Of a stretch of 64,000 nt of DNA, positions 7,594 through 15,977 are shown in pieces. A program made the position numbers and the translations under genes. This DNA is from Sunxiuqinia rutila (GTDB lineage: Bacteria > Bacteroidota > Bacteroidia > Bacteroidales > Prolixibacteraceae), in assembly GCF_050589705.1 (NCBI RefSeq), contig NZ_JBNGOT010000006.1, forward strand, positions 186,001 through 250,000, in the 5' to 3' direction. Every line of letters begins with the position of its first letter. Position 1 is the first letter of the stretch. The notes under the pieces were generated by a model. That model was not told the DNA's origin. It made no database searches and was given only the letters and a program-made list of their open reading frames with translations.

Positions 7594-9627
7594 ATGTCAA
7601 AATACAAACGTACCCTAATTACTTCTGCCCTGCCGTATGCCAATGGACCAGTGCATATTGGTCACCTGGCCGGTGTTTACGTTCCGGCTGATATTTACGC
7701 CCGCTACCTTCGTTTGAAAAATGAAGAAGTTGCCTTTATCGGAGGATCGGATGAACACGGTGTTCCGATCACCTTGAAAGCAAAAAACGAAGGAGTTACT
7801 CCGCAAGATATCGTGGATAAATACCACGGCATGATCAAAGATTCATTTGCCCGCTTTGGTATTTCATTCGACGTGTATTCACGGACCAGTGCAGAAATTC
7901 ATCATGAAACAGCCGCCGAGTTTTTCAAGAAGCTGTATGATGAAGGTAAGTTTGTAGAGCAAACCAGCGAGCAGTATTACGACGAAGAAAACAAGCAGTT
8001 TTTGGCCGACCGCTACATTGTTGGAACCTGCCCCAAGTGCTCGTTTGAAAAGGCCTATGGCGACCAGTGCGAAAGCTGCGGAACTTCGCTTAGCCCAACG
8101 GAATTGATAAACCCAAAATCCATGATCAGCGGTAATACGCCGGTGCTGAAAGAAACCAAACACTGGTACTTGCCACTTGACCAATACGAACCTTGGTTGA
8201 AAGAGTGGATTCTGGAAGGACACAAAGAATGGAAATCAAATGTTTACGGGCAATGCAAAAGCTGGATTGACAGCGGCCTGAACCCACGCGCTGTGACCCG
8301 CGACCTGAACTGGGGCGTTCCTGTGCCGGTTGAAGGTGCCGAAGGAAAGGTGCTATACGTATGGTTTGACGCGCCTATTGGCTACATTTCAGCCACCAAG
8401 GAGCTGACTCCGGACTGGGAAAAATGGTGGAAAGATTCGGAAACCAAAATGCTGCACTTCATCGGAAAAGACAACATTGTCTTCCACTGCATCATTTTCC
8501 CAAGTATGTTGAAAGCCGAAGGAACTTACATTCTTCCTGAGAACGTTCCAGCCAACGAATTCCTAAACCTGGAGGGGGACAAAATCTCCACTTCGCGCAA
8601 TTGGGCGGTTTGGTTGCACGAATACCTGGATGAATTCCCCGGAAAAGAAGATGTACTGAAGTATGTATTGACTGCCAATGCTCCGGAAACCAAAGACAAT
8701 GACTTTACCTGGAAAGATTACCAAGCCCGGAATAACAACGAGCTGGTTGCCGTGTTGGGTAACTTTGTCAATCGGGCGTTGGTGCTAACTCAAAAATATT
8801 ACCAAGGCGAAGTGCCTGCTTTGGGTGAGCTAAACGAAGTAGACCAAGCGGCCTTAGCTGAAATTGGCCGCTTGAAAGGAGAAGTTGAGAAGAGTCTGGA
8901 CAACTACCGTTTCCGTGAAGCGCTGAAATTAGCCATGGATTTAGCTCGTTTGGGCAATAAGTACCTGGCCGATGAAGAGCCTTGGAAAGTGGTAAAAACA
9001 GACCCGGAACGCGTTAAAACGGTCATGAATATCTGCTTGCAGATCACAGCCAACCTGACCATTATGCTGGAGCCATTCTTACCAATGAGCATGGATAAGC
9101 TTCGTCGTTTCCTTAACATGGAGAAATTGGAATGGAGCGAGCTGGGCCGCACGGATTTACTGGCTGCCGGACACCTGACCAACAAACCTGAATTGTTGTT
9201 CGAAAAGATTGAAGATGCCGTTATCGAAGCTCAGGTGCAAAAACTGCTGGACACTAAAAAAGCCAACGAAGCTGCTGAAGCTGTGGCCAAACCAGCAAAA
9301 GAAAATTGTACGTTCGACGATTTCATGAAAATGGATATCCGCACCGGAACCATTTTGGAAGCAGAGTTGGTTCCAAAAACCAAGAAACTGTTGCAGCTGA
9401 AAGTTGATACAGGAATTGATAAACGGACCGTTGTTTCAGGAATTGCCGAGCATTACAAACCCGAGGATATCATTGGAAAACAAGTTTCGATTTTAGTGAA
9501 CCTGGAGCCACGCAAAATTCGTGGAATTGAGTCACAGGGCATGATTCTGATGGCTGAGGATGCCGATGGCACCCTACGCTTCGTTTCTCCGGAAGAAAAG
9601 GTGAAAAACGGCTCAGAAATACGTTAA
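7594..9627 (+). CDS. metG: Methionyl-tRNA synthetase with C-terminal tRNA-binding domain
   Basis: This 677-residue class I synthetase charges initiator and elongator tRNA-Met. The HIGH motif is exact (residues 21-24, in YANGPVHIGHLAG), and the KMSKS loop is KISTS at about 330. The zinc knuckle has four cysteines starting at C146 (CPKCSFEKAYGDQCESCG). Residues from about 575 (FDDFMKMDIRTG) form the EMAP/Trbp111-like tRNA-binding domain that makes MetG a dimer. Length is normal for this architecture. The ATG at 7594 gives the conserved N-terminus. It appears monocistronic, with a predicted promoter 50 bp upstream and a structured 3' region ending in a strong terminator at 9718-9748. Confidence 0.97.
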   Translation: MSKYKRTLITSALPYANGPVHIGHLAGVYVPADIYARYLRLKNEEVAFIGGSDEHGVPITLKAKNEGVTPQDIVDKYHGMIKDSFARFGISFDVYSRTSAEIHHETAAEFFKKLYDEGKFVEQTSEQYYDEENKQFLADRYIVGTCPKCSFEKAYGDQCESCGTSLSPTELINPKSMISGNTPVLKETKHWYLPLDQYEPWLKEWILEGHKEWKSNVYGQCKSWIDSGLNPRAVTRDLNWGVPVPVEGAEGKVLYVWFDAPIGYISATKELTPDWEKWWKDSETKMLHFIGKDNIVFHCIIFPSMLKAEGTYILPENVPANEFLNLEGDKISTSRNWAVWLHEYLDEFPGKEDVLKYVLTANAPETKDNDFTWKDYQARNNNELVAVLGNFVNRALVLTQKYYQGEVPALGELNEVDQAALAEIGRLKGEVEKSLDNYRFREALKLAMDLARLGNKYLADEEPWKVVKTDPERVKTVMNICLQITANLTIMLEPFLPMSMDKLRRFLNMEKLEWSELGRTDLLAAGHLTNKPELLFEKIEDAVIEAQVQKLLDTKKANEAAEAVAKPAKENCTFDDFMKMDIRTGTILEAELVPKTKKLLQLKVDTGIDKRTVVSGIAEHYKPEDIIGKQVSILVNLEPRKIRGIESQGMILMAEDADGTLRFVSPEEKVKNGSEIR

Positions 9628-9640
9628 TAAAGACAGTCGT

Positions 9641-9656
9641 GCCAACACGTGTTGGC
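9641..9656. repeat. Perfect 16-bp palindrome downstream of metG
   Basis: GCCAACACGTGTTGGC is a perfect inverted repeat with no spacer, 14 bp after the metG stop. In RNA it could be extended at both ends by a wobble pair and two further pairs (CGU on the left, GCG on the right). It shares a central CACGTG with the parS-like sites in this window but not their outer bases. It could be a protein-binding site or the base of a 3' UTR hairpin. Confidence 0.7.
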
Positions 9657-9717
9657 GCGCTTCCGTAAGTTGCCGTACTGCCTTTGCGGATCGGCCACCT
9701 ACTCTACATATAACAAG

Positions 9718-9748
9718 AACCGCTTTTGTACGCAAAGGCGGTTTTTTT
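9718..9748 (+). terminator. Rho-independent terminator downstream of metG
   Basis: AACCGCTTTTG (9718-9728) pairs with CAAAGGCGGTT (9733-9743), 11 bp with one G-T wobble and a 4-nt loop. The right arm runs into seven T (9742-9748). This is the strongest terminator in the window. The rest of the 339-bp metG to thioredoxin gap holds no gene that I can support. Confidence 0.88.
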
Positions 9749-9936
9749 ATTGCCCAAACTTCATCACGAATGGTATTGATCAAATGAAAAGCTTCAGTCC
9801 AAAGGGCATGTCGAAAATCTGATTACAAACTGTTTAATCCGAACAACGGTCAAACACCCGTAAAAACAGGCTTTCTATTTCTTATTTCAAACAAGAAACA
9901 TGATTTTTGATCAGGTTATCTCATCTTCCAATCGTT

Positions 9937-9944
9937 TAATTTTG
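9937..9944 (+). promoter_or_regulatory. Predicted minus-7 box of the thioredoxin-like gene
   Basis: TAATTTTG matches TAnnTTTG and lies 22 bp before the ATG of the next gene. The nearest upstream TTG (9907-9909) is 27 bp away, which is longer than usual. Confidence 0.45.
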
Positions 9945-9966
9945 GCCCCTTCAAAAAATAAATACC

Positions 9967-10452
9967 ATGAAAAAGTTATTGGGTGTTCTATTTTCAATCG
10001 TAATAGGCAGTAGCCTGTTTGCCCAACCAAGCGCGATTTACAATCCGGAAGCGAATGCTAAAGCTGTAATTCAACAAGCGGTCGAACAGGCCAAAGCGGA
10101 AGGCAAACATGTGTTTCTGCAAATTGGAGGGAACTGGTGCCCCTGGTGTATTAAATTCCACCGTTTTGTTGAAAACGACTCTGAAATCAAAGCTTTTGTT
10201 GATGCCAATTATGTGGTAGTCAAAGTGAACTACAGCAAGGAAAATAAAAACCTGGATGTACTGGAATCATTGGACTTTCCGCAACGGTTTGGCTTCCCGG
10301 TTTTTGTTGTTTTAGATGACAGCGGAGAACGTATACACACGCAGAATTCAGCCTATCTGGAAAAAGATGGTGCCTACGATCCCAAAGAAGTGCTCCTTTT
10401 CTACAAGCAATGGTCCCCCCTGGCTGTGGATCCAAACACTTATCATAAGTAA
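9967..10452 (+). CDS. Exported thioredoxin-family protein (CPWC active site)
   Basis: The 161-residue protein starts with a signal peptide (residues 1-19, ending SSLFA before QPSA), so it acts in the periplasm. The thioredoxin-like fold follows, with active-site CPWC at C58-C61 in GGNWCPWCIKF and a cis-proline segment in RFGFPVFVVLD. The sequence resembles the DUF255/thioredoxin_7 type that reduces or oxidises disulfides of exported proteins. Its partner is not evident from neighbours. It is flanked by metG and tdh and is likely a single-gene unit with a predicted promoter at 9937. Confidence 0.85.
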   Translation: MKKLLGVLFSIVIGSSLFAQPSAIYNPEANAKAVIQQAVEQAKAEGKHVFLQIGGNWCPWCIKFHRFVENDSEIKAFVDANYVVVKVNYSKENKNLDVLESLDFPQRFGFPVFVVLDDSGERIHTQNSAYLEKDGAYDPKEVLLFYKQWSPLAVDPNTYHK

Positions 10453-10531
10453 TCAATAAAAAATATGATATTCATTCTTTCTTTTGGGCTGAAATAGCCT
10501 TAATTTGTTGAAGCAAAAATGTACTAATTTC

Positions 10532-11560
10532 ATGAAAGCAATTGTAAAAAGTAAACCTGAACGTGGCTTATGGATGGAAGAAGTCCCCATGCCCAAAGTT
10601 GGACACAACGATGTCCTGATTAAGATAAAGAAAGCCGCCGTATGCGGTACTGACCTGCACATTTACAAATGGGATGAATGGGCCCAAAACACGATTAAAA
10701 CGCCTGTAATCATCGGACACGAATACATGGGTGAGGTAGTTGAAGTAGGCTCTGAAGTGGATCGGGTACATGTGGGCGAACGCGTAACGGTTGAAGGCCA
10801 TATTTCCTGTGGTTTTTGCCGGAACTGCCGGCGTGGACGTCAACACATTTGTGACCACACTGTAGGAATTGGCGTGCAGCGCGATGGTGGTTTTGCTGAG
10901 TATATTTCAGTTCCCGCCAAAAACGTATTAAAAGTAGATCCCCGCATTTCTGATGAAACAATGGCCATCATGGACCCTCTGGGAAATGCAACCCACACCG
11001 CCCTCTCCTTCCCGCTTTTAGGCGAAGATGTGCTGATTACCGGTATTGGTGGCCCCATTGGAGCCATGGCTGCTGCTGTCTGCAAATTTGCTGGTTCTCG
11101 TAATATTGTGGGAACCGACCTCAGTCCTTACCGACGTGAGTTAGCCCGCAAAATGGGTGCAACAAAAGTCATTGACCCCACCAAAGAAAGTGTTCGCGAA
11201 GCCATGGGAAGCCTGGGCATGGTTGCCGGATTCGACATTGGTTTGGAATGCAGCGGATCTCCCATCGCTTTCAACGACATGGTAGAGAATATGTATAATG
11301 GCGGGAAAATTTCCCTACTCGGCCTATTACCCAAACACACACAGATCAACTGGAGTAAGCTCATTTTCAAGGGACTAACCCTGAAAGGAATTTACGGCCG
11401 TGAAATGTACGAAACCTGGTACCACATGGAGATGATGCTGACATCAGGACTCGATATTTCGCCGGTTATTACGCATCGTATGAAAGCCGATAATTTCCAG
11501 GAAGCTTTTGACATTATGGAAGAAGGCAATTGCGGTAAAATTATTCTCGACTGGGAATAA
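10532..11560 (+). CDS. tdh: L-threonine 3-dehydrogenase
   Basis: This 342-residue zinc-dependent medium-chain dehydrogenase oxidises L-threonine to 2-amino-3-ketobutyrate with NAD+. The catalytic zinc region VCGTDLHIYKWDEW and GHEYMGEVVEVG is nearly identical in pattern to E. coli Tdh. Structural zinc ligands are in CGFCRNCRRGRQHIC, and the Rossmann motif GIGGPIGAMAA is present. The frame is open back to a TTG at 10505. The ATG at 10532 gives the conserved start MKAIVKSKPERGLWM and a length matching the family, so I use it. The usual partner kbl (2-amino-3-ketobutyrate CoA ligase) is not next to it in this window. Confidence 0.94.
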   Translation: MKAIVKSKPERGLWMEEVPMPKVGHNDVLIKIKKAAVCGTDLHIYKWDEWAQNTIKTPVIIGHEYMGEVVEVGSEVDRVHVGERVTVEGHISCGFCRNCRRGRQHICDHTVGIGVQRDGGFAEYISVPAKNVLKVDPRISDETMAIMDPLGNATHTALSFPLLGEDVLITGIGGPIGAMAAAVCKFAGSRNIVGTDLSPYRRELARKMGATKVIDPTKESVREAMGSLGMVAGFDIGLECSGSPIAFNDMVENMYNGGKISLLGLLPKHTQINWSKLIFKGLTLKGIYGREMYETWYHMEMMLTSGLDISPVITHRMKADNFQEAFDIMEEGNCGKIILDWE

Positions 11561-11636
11561 AACAATACGGTCTTGTCTTTGAAGCTGAAATTACATAATT
11601 TTAGCATGAAATAATTATCACCTTATTCTTCTAATT

Positions 11637-11933
11637 ATGAGAAAAAAACTTGCTTCACTTATTGGCGGCACTTTGCTGTGTGTCTTCGCTTTATCTTCTT
11701 GTTACACGTACACCAGCGTAGTTGGAGATGGTGCTCAAGGAAATAAAGAAGTTACTGAATGGAACCATTATGTAATCTATGGTTTGGCTCCGGTTGGCGT
11801 TTCAGATTCAAAGGAGATGGCTGATGGCGCAGAAAATTATGAAGTTACAACACGACAAACGTTTGTTAACGGATTGGTTTCTGGTTTAACCTTTGGCATA
11901 TACACGCCTACCACGACAACCGTGAAGAAGTAG
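11637..11933 (+). CDS. Bor/Iss-like small outer-envelope lipoprotein
   Basis: The 98-residue product has a lipoprotein signal with the probable lipidated cysteine at C22 (FALSSCYTY). The mature part carries the Bor family pattern: CYTYTSVVG near the start, a central NHYVIYGLAPVG, then a threonine-rich VSGLTFGIYTPTTTTV end. Bor of phage lambda and Iss raise serum resistance. In Bacteroidota the family is common and its role is unknown, so no function beyond an envelope lipoprotein is claimed. It is followed by a strong hairpin at 11979-12011. Confidence 0.75.
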   Translation: MRKKLASLIGGTLLCVFALSSCYTYTSVVGDGAQGNKEVTEWNHYVIYGLAPVGVSDSKEMADGAENYEVTTRQTFVNGLVSGLTFGIYTPTTTTVKK

Positions 11934-11969
11934 AGAACAGGCTAAGGAAGCCTAAAGTCTTAATGATCG

Positions 11970-12011
11970 AAAAAAAACATCCCTTCAGTTATTGCTAATA
12001 ACTGAAGGGAT
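11970..12011. terminator. 15-bp hairpin between the Bor-like gene and a small membrane ORF
   Basis: The arms at 11979-11993 and 11997-12011 pair perfectly over 15 bp around a 3-nt loop (core ATCCCTTCAGTTAT). On the minus strand the hairpin is followed by eight T (A run 11970-11977), a classic terminator for leftward transcription from xth. On the plus strand it is followed only by CTCTATTT, so termination after the Bor-like gene is possible but weaker. The right arm ends 16 bp before the next ATG. Confidence 0.75.
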
Positions 12012-12027
12012 CTCTATTTAAATCTCA

Positions 12028-12216
12028 ATGAAAAAAGCAGCATTTGGTCTCGTTTCTATTGCTTTGATTTTTGTAATCATCCGGCTGATCAACCATCTCT
12101 TGCAAACAGATGGTTTTAACAGTTATGACTTCGGATACTTAACAGGCTTACTACTCATTGCCCTCTTACTTATCACCTTCTTGTTTCTTTTGATCAGGCG
12201 AATCAAAAAATCGTAA
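12028..12216 (+). CDS. Small two-helix membrane protein, unknown function
   Basis: This 62-residue ORF encodes a signal-like first hydrophobic segment (about 5-22), a short polar loop (QTDGFNSYDFGYLTG), a second strongly hydrophobic helix (about 38-56, LLLIALLLITFLFLLI) and a basic tail RRIKKS. The pattern is of an inner-membrane hairpin with both ends in the cytoplasm. I do not recognise a family. Being short, with no conserved motif, it could be spurious. The hydrophobicity pattern and lysine-rich ends argue that it is real. The hairpin 16 nt upstream would affect access to its start. Confidence 0.5.
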   Translation: MKKAAFGLVSIALIFVIIRLINHLLQTDGFNSYDFGYLTGLLLIALLLITFLFLLIRRIKKS

Positions 12217-12269
12217 CATTTTTAGCACGCGCAACCTTTTGCTAATAAGCCACAGCGCTACGATCCTGT

Positions 12270-12285
12270 TTTTTCACGTGGAACA
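12270..12285. promoter_or_regulatory. Degenerate parS-like site
   Basis: TTTTTCACGTGGAACA matches the widely conserved chromosomal parS palindrome TGTTTCACGTGAAACA at 14 of 16 positions, and the perfect site at 16514 also at 14 of 16. It lies in the 75-bp gap between two convergent genes, just past the xth stop, and so is not constrained by coding. Confidence 0.5.
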
Positions 12286-12291
12286 AACCTT

Positions 12292-13059
12292 TTAAGCATC
12301 CAGCTCAACCCAGACAGGGCAATGGTCCGAATGAACCACATCGGCCAAAATACCAGCTCCTTTCACCTTTGATTTTAAGGATTCAGTCACCATGTGATAA
12401 TCAATTCGCCAGCCCTTGTTGCGTGCCCGCGAGCCAGCCCGGTAACTCCACCACGAATATTGGTCCGGCTCGGAAACAATCTCCCGAAAACTATCACAAT
12501 ACCCATCATCAACAAACTGCTGGAACCACTCCCGCTCTTCCGGCAAAAATCCCGAAGTATTTTGCTGCTTCTCCGGATTGTGAATATCAATCCATAAACG
12601 ACAAATGTTATAATCGCCCGAAACCACCAAATTGGGTCGTTCTTTGCGCAGTTCATTCAAATAAGCCTGAAAATCTGCCAGAAAATCCATCTTATAGTCC
12701 TGTCTGGGGCCTCCGGTAGTTCCCGAAGGAAAATAAGCACTCAGCACGCTTAAATCACCAAAATCAGCGCGGATCACCCTTCCTTCAACATCATATTTCG
12801 GGTTATTCATCCCATACTCCACATGGTCAGGTTTTTCTTTACACAAAATAGCCACACCGCTGTATCCTTTCTTTACGGCCGAGTGCGCATAAATTTGATA
12901 GCCCAGAGATTGAAAAGTTTCTTCCTCCATTTGCCCGGGCTGTGCTTTCGTTTCCTGAAGACAAATAATATCAGGAGCCTCATTGACTAACCAATCCTGA
13001 AAACCCTTTTTTATGGCAGCCCGTATGCCATTCACATTATAGCTTAAAATCCGTTTCAC
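12292..13059 (-). CDS. xth: Exodeoxyribonuclease III
   Basis: This 255-residue AP endonuclease and 3'-5' exonuclease belongs to the EEP superfamily and acts in base-excision repair. It opens with KRILSYNVNGIRAAIKKG, followed by the metal-binding glutamate in ICLQETKAQ. The catalytic core VVSGDYNICRLWIDIHNPE and the C-terminal WRIDYHMVTESL and HSDHCPVWVELD motifs, with the final catalytic Asp-His, are all present. Length is normal. It diverges from rsgA with 69 bp between starts and is probably transcribed alone, with leftward transcription ending at the hairpin near 11970. Confidence 0.95.
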   Translation of the reverse strand: MKRILSYNVNGIRAAIKKGFQDWLVNEAPDIICLQETKAQPGQMEEETFQSLGYQIYAHSAVKKGYSGVAILCKEKPDHVEYGMNNPKYDVEGRVIRADFGDLSVLSAYFPSGTTGGPRQDYKMDFLADFQAYLNELRKERPNLVVSGDYNICRLWIDIHNPEKQQNTSGFLPEEREWFQQFVDDGYCDSFREIVSEPDQYSWWSYRAGSRARNKGWRIDYHMVTESLKSKVKGAGILADVVHSDHCPVWVELDA

Positions 13060-13068
13060 TATTTTTCT

Positions 13069-13076
13069 TACTTTTG
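13069..13076 (+). promoter_or_regulatory. Predicted minus-7 box of rsgA
   Basis: TACTTTTG fits TAnnTTTG and sits 52 bp before the rsgA start, inside the xth/rsgA divergent gap. No clean minus-33 element was found. Confidence 0.4.
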
Positions 13077-13128
13077 AATTAGAATAGAAATCGAAAGATA
13101 TACATTCTTCACCACAAAAATTTAGAAG

Positions 13129-14076
13129 TTGAATAAAGGAATCGTTATAAAATCTACCGGAAGTTGGTATACCGTCAAGTCTGAGACTGGCGCCAAAGTC
13201 GAATGCAAAATCAAAGGAAAATTCCGTTTAAAAGGGATTAAAAGTACCAATCCCATTGCTGTGGGCGACCATGTCGAATTCAAGTTTGTTGAAGAAGAAA
13301 GCGAAGAAAATACCAACGTAAATAATGGATTGATTACGAAGATTATCGAACGAAAAAATTATATTATTCGTAAATCGCCAAACCTCTCAAAACAATCGCA
13401 CATTATTGCCACCAATATTGATCAGGCTTTTTTGGTGGTAACCATCAACTACCCGGTCACCACAACAACTTTTATTGATCGCTTTTTAGTTTCGGCTGAA
13501 GCCTATCGTATTCCATGTACTTTAATCTTTAATAAGATTGATCGTTACAACAGCCAACAACACCAACAAATGGATGAGCTTATTGAACTGTATGAAAAAA
13601 TAGGCTACCGCTGTTTAAAAACGTCAACCAAGACCAAAGAAGGGATGGATACCCTCAAAAGTTGGATGCAGGATAAAACGAATGTTTTTGCGGGTCACTC
13701 AGGCGTTGGAAAATCAACCCTCATCAATACCATCGAACCAGGCTTGCATTTAAGAACAAAAGAAATTTCGGATTACCACCAAACCGGAAAACACACCACC
13801 ACCTTTTCCGAAATGTTTGAGTTGAAGTTTGGAGGTTACATTATTGACACTCCCGGAATAAAAGGTTTTGGTGTTTTGGAAATGGAGAAGGAAGAAATAT
13901 CACACTACTTTCCTGAAATGTTTCAGCTTCTTGAAAAATGTCAGTACTACAATTGCACGCATACCCACGAACCCAACTGCGAGGTGAAAAGATATGTCAA
14001 TGAAGGTGAAATCGCTGATAGTCGCTATTTTTCATACCTCGGCTTGCTTGATAACGATGTGAAGTACAGAAATTGA
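13129..14076 (+). CDS. rsgA: Small ribosomal subunit biogenesis GTPase RsgA
   Basis: The 315-residue circularly permuted GTPase helps the late maturation of the 30S subunit. An N-terminal OB fold (about 1-80) precedes a GTPase domain with permuted motif order: NKID (G4), then the P-loop GHSGVGKST (G1), then DTPG (G3). The C-terminal zinc finger has CQYYNCTHTHEPNCEV ligands. The start is a TTG at 13129. The OB fold begins immediately (NKGIVIKSTGSWYTV), as in relatives, and no later ATG would preserve it. It converges on uvrC with a 64-bp gap, which holds only AT-rich sequence. Confidence 0.95.
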   Translation: MNKGIVIKSTGSWYTVKSETGAKVECKIKGKFRLKGIKSTNPIAVGDHVEFKFVEEESEENTNVNNGLITKIIERKNYIIRKSPNLSKQSHIIATNIDQAFLVVTINYPVTTTTFIDRFLVSAEAYRIPCTLIFNKIDRYNSQQHQQMDELIELYEKIGYRCLKTSTKTKEGMDTLKSWMQDKTNVFAGHSGVGKSTLINTIEPGLHLRTKEISDYHQTGKHTTTFSEMFELKFGGYIIDTPGIKGFGVLEMEKEEISHYFPEMFQLLEKCQYYNCTHTHEPNCEVKRYVNEGEIADSRYFSYLGLLDNDVKYRN

Positions 14077-14140
14077 GCTAGATTAAATAAAAAAACGAAC
14101 GAATAAAAACAGTTAATAATTCAATCTAAAAATCTATTTA

Positions 14141-15961
14141 TCAGCGGCTTAATTTGTAAAAATCGAACACTTTAACTGCTTTAGAATCGCCTATTTCATC
14201 GGCAACCAACCGATAGGGTTGTTTTTTTAAATTCTCAACGCTCTTAAATCGCTTTAAAAGTGCCTGAATGGTCTTCTGGCCCACTCCGGGGATTTTTTCA
14301 AGCTCCGACTGGATAAAATTTTTGGATCGTAATTTTCGGTGAAAGGTAATTCCAAACCGGTGAGCTTCATCCCGGGCAAATTGAATCAACTTCAAACTTT
14401 CAGAACTTTTATCCAGGTAGAGCGGAACCGGATCACCCGGGAAAAATATTTCCTCCAGTTTTTTGGCAATTCCTATGATGGCAATTTTTCCACGAAGCTT
14501 TAAATCCCCCAGCGCGTTCAATGCCATTCCAAGTTGCCCCTTACCCCCATCGATGATGATTAATTGTGGAAGCGTTTTCCCTTCATCCAACAATCGCTTG
14601 TAGCGTCGGTAAACAATTTCTTCCATCGAAGCAAAATCGTTAGGCCCCTCCACCGTCTTAACATGATAATGGCGATATTCCTTTTTAGCAGGTTTGCCAT
14701 TTTTAAAAACAACACAAGCGGCAACCGGATTTGTACCCTGCAAATTCGAATTATCAAAACACTCAATGTGGCTGGGTAACTCCTTTAACTGAAGATCGCG
14801 CTGCAGGGTTTCTAAAATCCGACGACTACCATCTTTCGGCTTAGCAAGAGTTTGCTGTTTCTCTTTTTCCAAACGAAAATACTTCGCATTTCGAAGAGAC
14901 AAATCCAGGAGTTTCTTCTTATCTCCCCTAACCGGAACTTTAAACGTGACTTTGTCCAATTCAAATTCCGGTTCGAAAGGAACAATTAACTCTTTAGCAT
15001 TTGAAAATATTTTTTGACGAATATCAACAATCGCATATTCTAAAAGCTCCTCCTTTGTTTCATCCAAGGCTTTTTTTATTTCCGTGGTGTAAGTTTGAAC
15101 AATCGCTCCGTTGATTACTTTCAAGTAATTGACGAAGGCTGCTTTTTCAACCACATCAATTGAAAACACATCCACATCTGTAATGGTAGCACTAACAACC
15201 GTGGACCGGTTTTGAAATTTCTCCAGAATTTGCAATTTCTCTTTGACCGAATTGGCCTCTTCAAACTGAAAATTCTCAGAATAACGATGCATTAATTCGC
15301 GCAAATAATTAATGACAACAGAAATATTCCCCTTTAAAATATTCCGGATTTCAGCAATGTACTCGTTGTATTCTTCTTCCCGCTGAAACGCCTCACACGG
15401 TCCCAAACAATTTCCAATGTGGTATTCTAAACAAACTTTGAGTTTTCCAGTACTTATATTTTCGTGCGAAAGATTGTATTTACACGTTCGCAGTTTATAC
15501 AATTTCCGGAAAAGCTCCAGCAAGGTACGCACCGTCATAACCGAAGTGTAAGGACCAAAATATTGGGAGCCGTCGCGTATTACATTTCTGGTTTGAAACA
15601 CTCTCGGAAAACGTTCATTTTTGATGACAATCCACGGGTATGTTTTGTCATCTTTCAAACGAATATTGTAGCGGGGCTGATATTTTTTTATCAGGTTATT
15701 TTCGAGCAACAAGGCATCTTGTTCGGTCTCCACCACCAAATGTTTGATGTCTGCAATAGCTCGAACGAGCAAGGCCGTTTTTCGATTTTCATGATTCTTT
15801 GAAAAATAAGAGGCTACTCGCTTCTTCAGATTTTTGGCCTTCCCAACGTAAATAATCTTGCCGGTATTATCAAAATACTGATAAATCCCAGGCTGATCCG
15901 GCAAGACGGAAACCTGCTTTTTTAAGGCATCCATGTTTCTATTTACGGCAGAATATTTCAA
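14141..15961 (-). CDS. uvrC: Excinuclease ABC subunit C
   Basis: This 606-residue endonuclease makes the dual incisions in nucleotide-excision repair after UvrAB damage recognition. It has the N-terminal GIY-YIG nuclease (GIYQYFDNTGKIIYVGKAKN, about 24-44), a cysteine-containing linker, the UVR motif that binds UvrB (near residue 215), a C-terminal RNase H-like nuclease with IIIDGGKGQL, and terminal helix-hairpin-helix repeats (LEKIPGVGQKTIQALL). The start codon is 16 bp after the apt stop, so it is the last gene of the mnmG-apt-uvrC run. The ATG is as annotated. A second ATG 10 codons in (MDALKKQVSVLPDQPG) would also preserve all domains. Confidence 0.96.
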   Translation of the reverse strand: MKYSAVNRNMDALKKQVSVLPDQPGIYQYFDNTGKIIYVGKAKNLKKRVASYFSKNHENRKTALLVRAIADIKHLVVETEQDALLLENNLIKKYQPRYNIRLKDDKTYPWIVIKNERFPRVFQTRNVIRDGSQYFGPYTSVMTVRTLLELFRKLYKLRTCKYNLSHENISTGKLKVCLEYHIGNCLGPCEAFQREEEYNEYIAEIRNILKGNISVVINYLRELMHRYSENFQFEEANSVKEKLQILEKFQNRSTVVSATITDVDVFSIDVVEKAAFVNYLKVINGAIVQTYTTEIKKALDETKEELLEYAIVDIRQKIFSNAKELIVPFEPEFELDKVTFKVPVRGDKKKLLDLSLRNAKYFRLEKEKQQTLAKPKDGSRRILETLQRDLQLKELPSHIECFDNSNLQGTNPVAACVVFKNGKPAKKEYRHYHVKTVEGPNDFASMEEIVYRRYKRLLDEGKTLPQLIIIDGGKGQLGMALNALGDLKLRGKIAIIGIAKKLEEIFFPGDPVPLYLDKSSESLKLIQFARDEAHRFGITFHRKLRSKNFIQSELEKIPGVGQKTIQALLKRFKSVENLKKQPYRLVADEIGDSKAVKVFDFYKLSR

Positions 15962-15977
15962 CGATAAAAAATGCTAA

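Noticed and set aside
11855..11866. ACAAACGTTTGT, similar to the LacI-type operator
   Set aside because: Inside the Bor-like coding sequence, and the outer G/C bases of the operator are missing.
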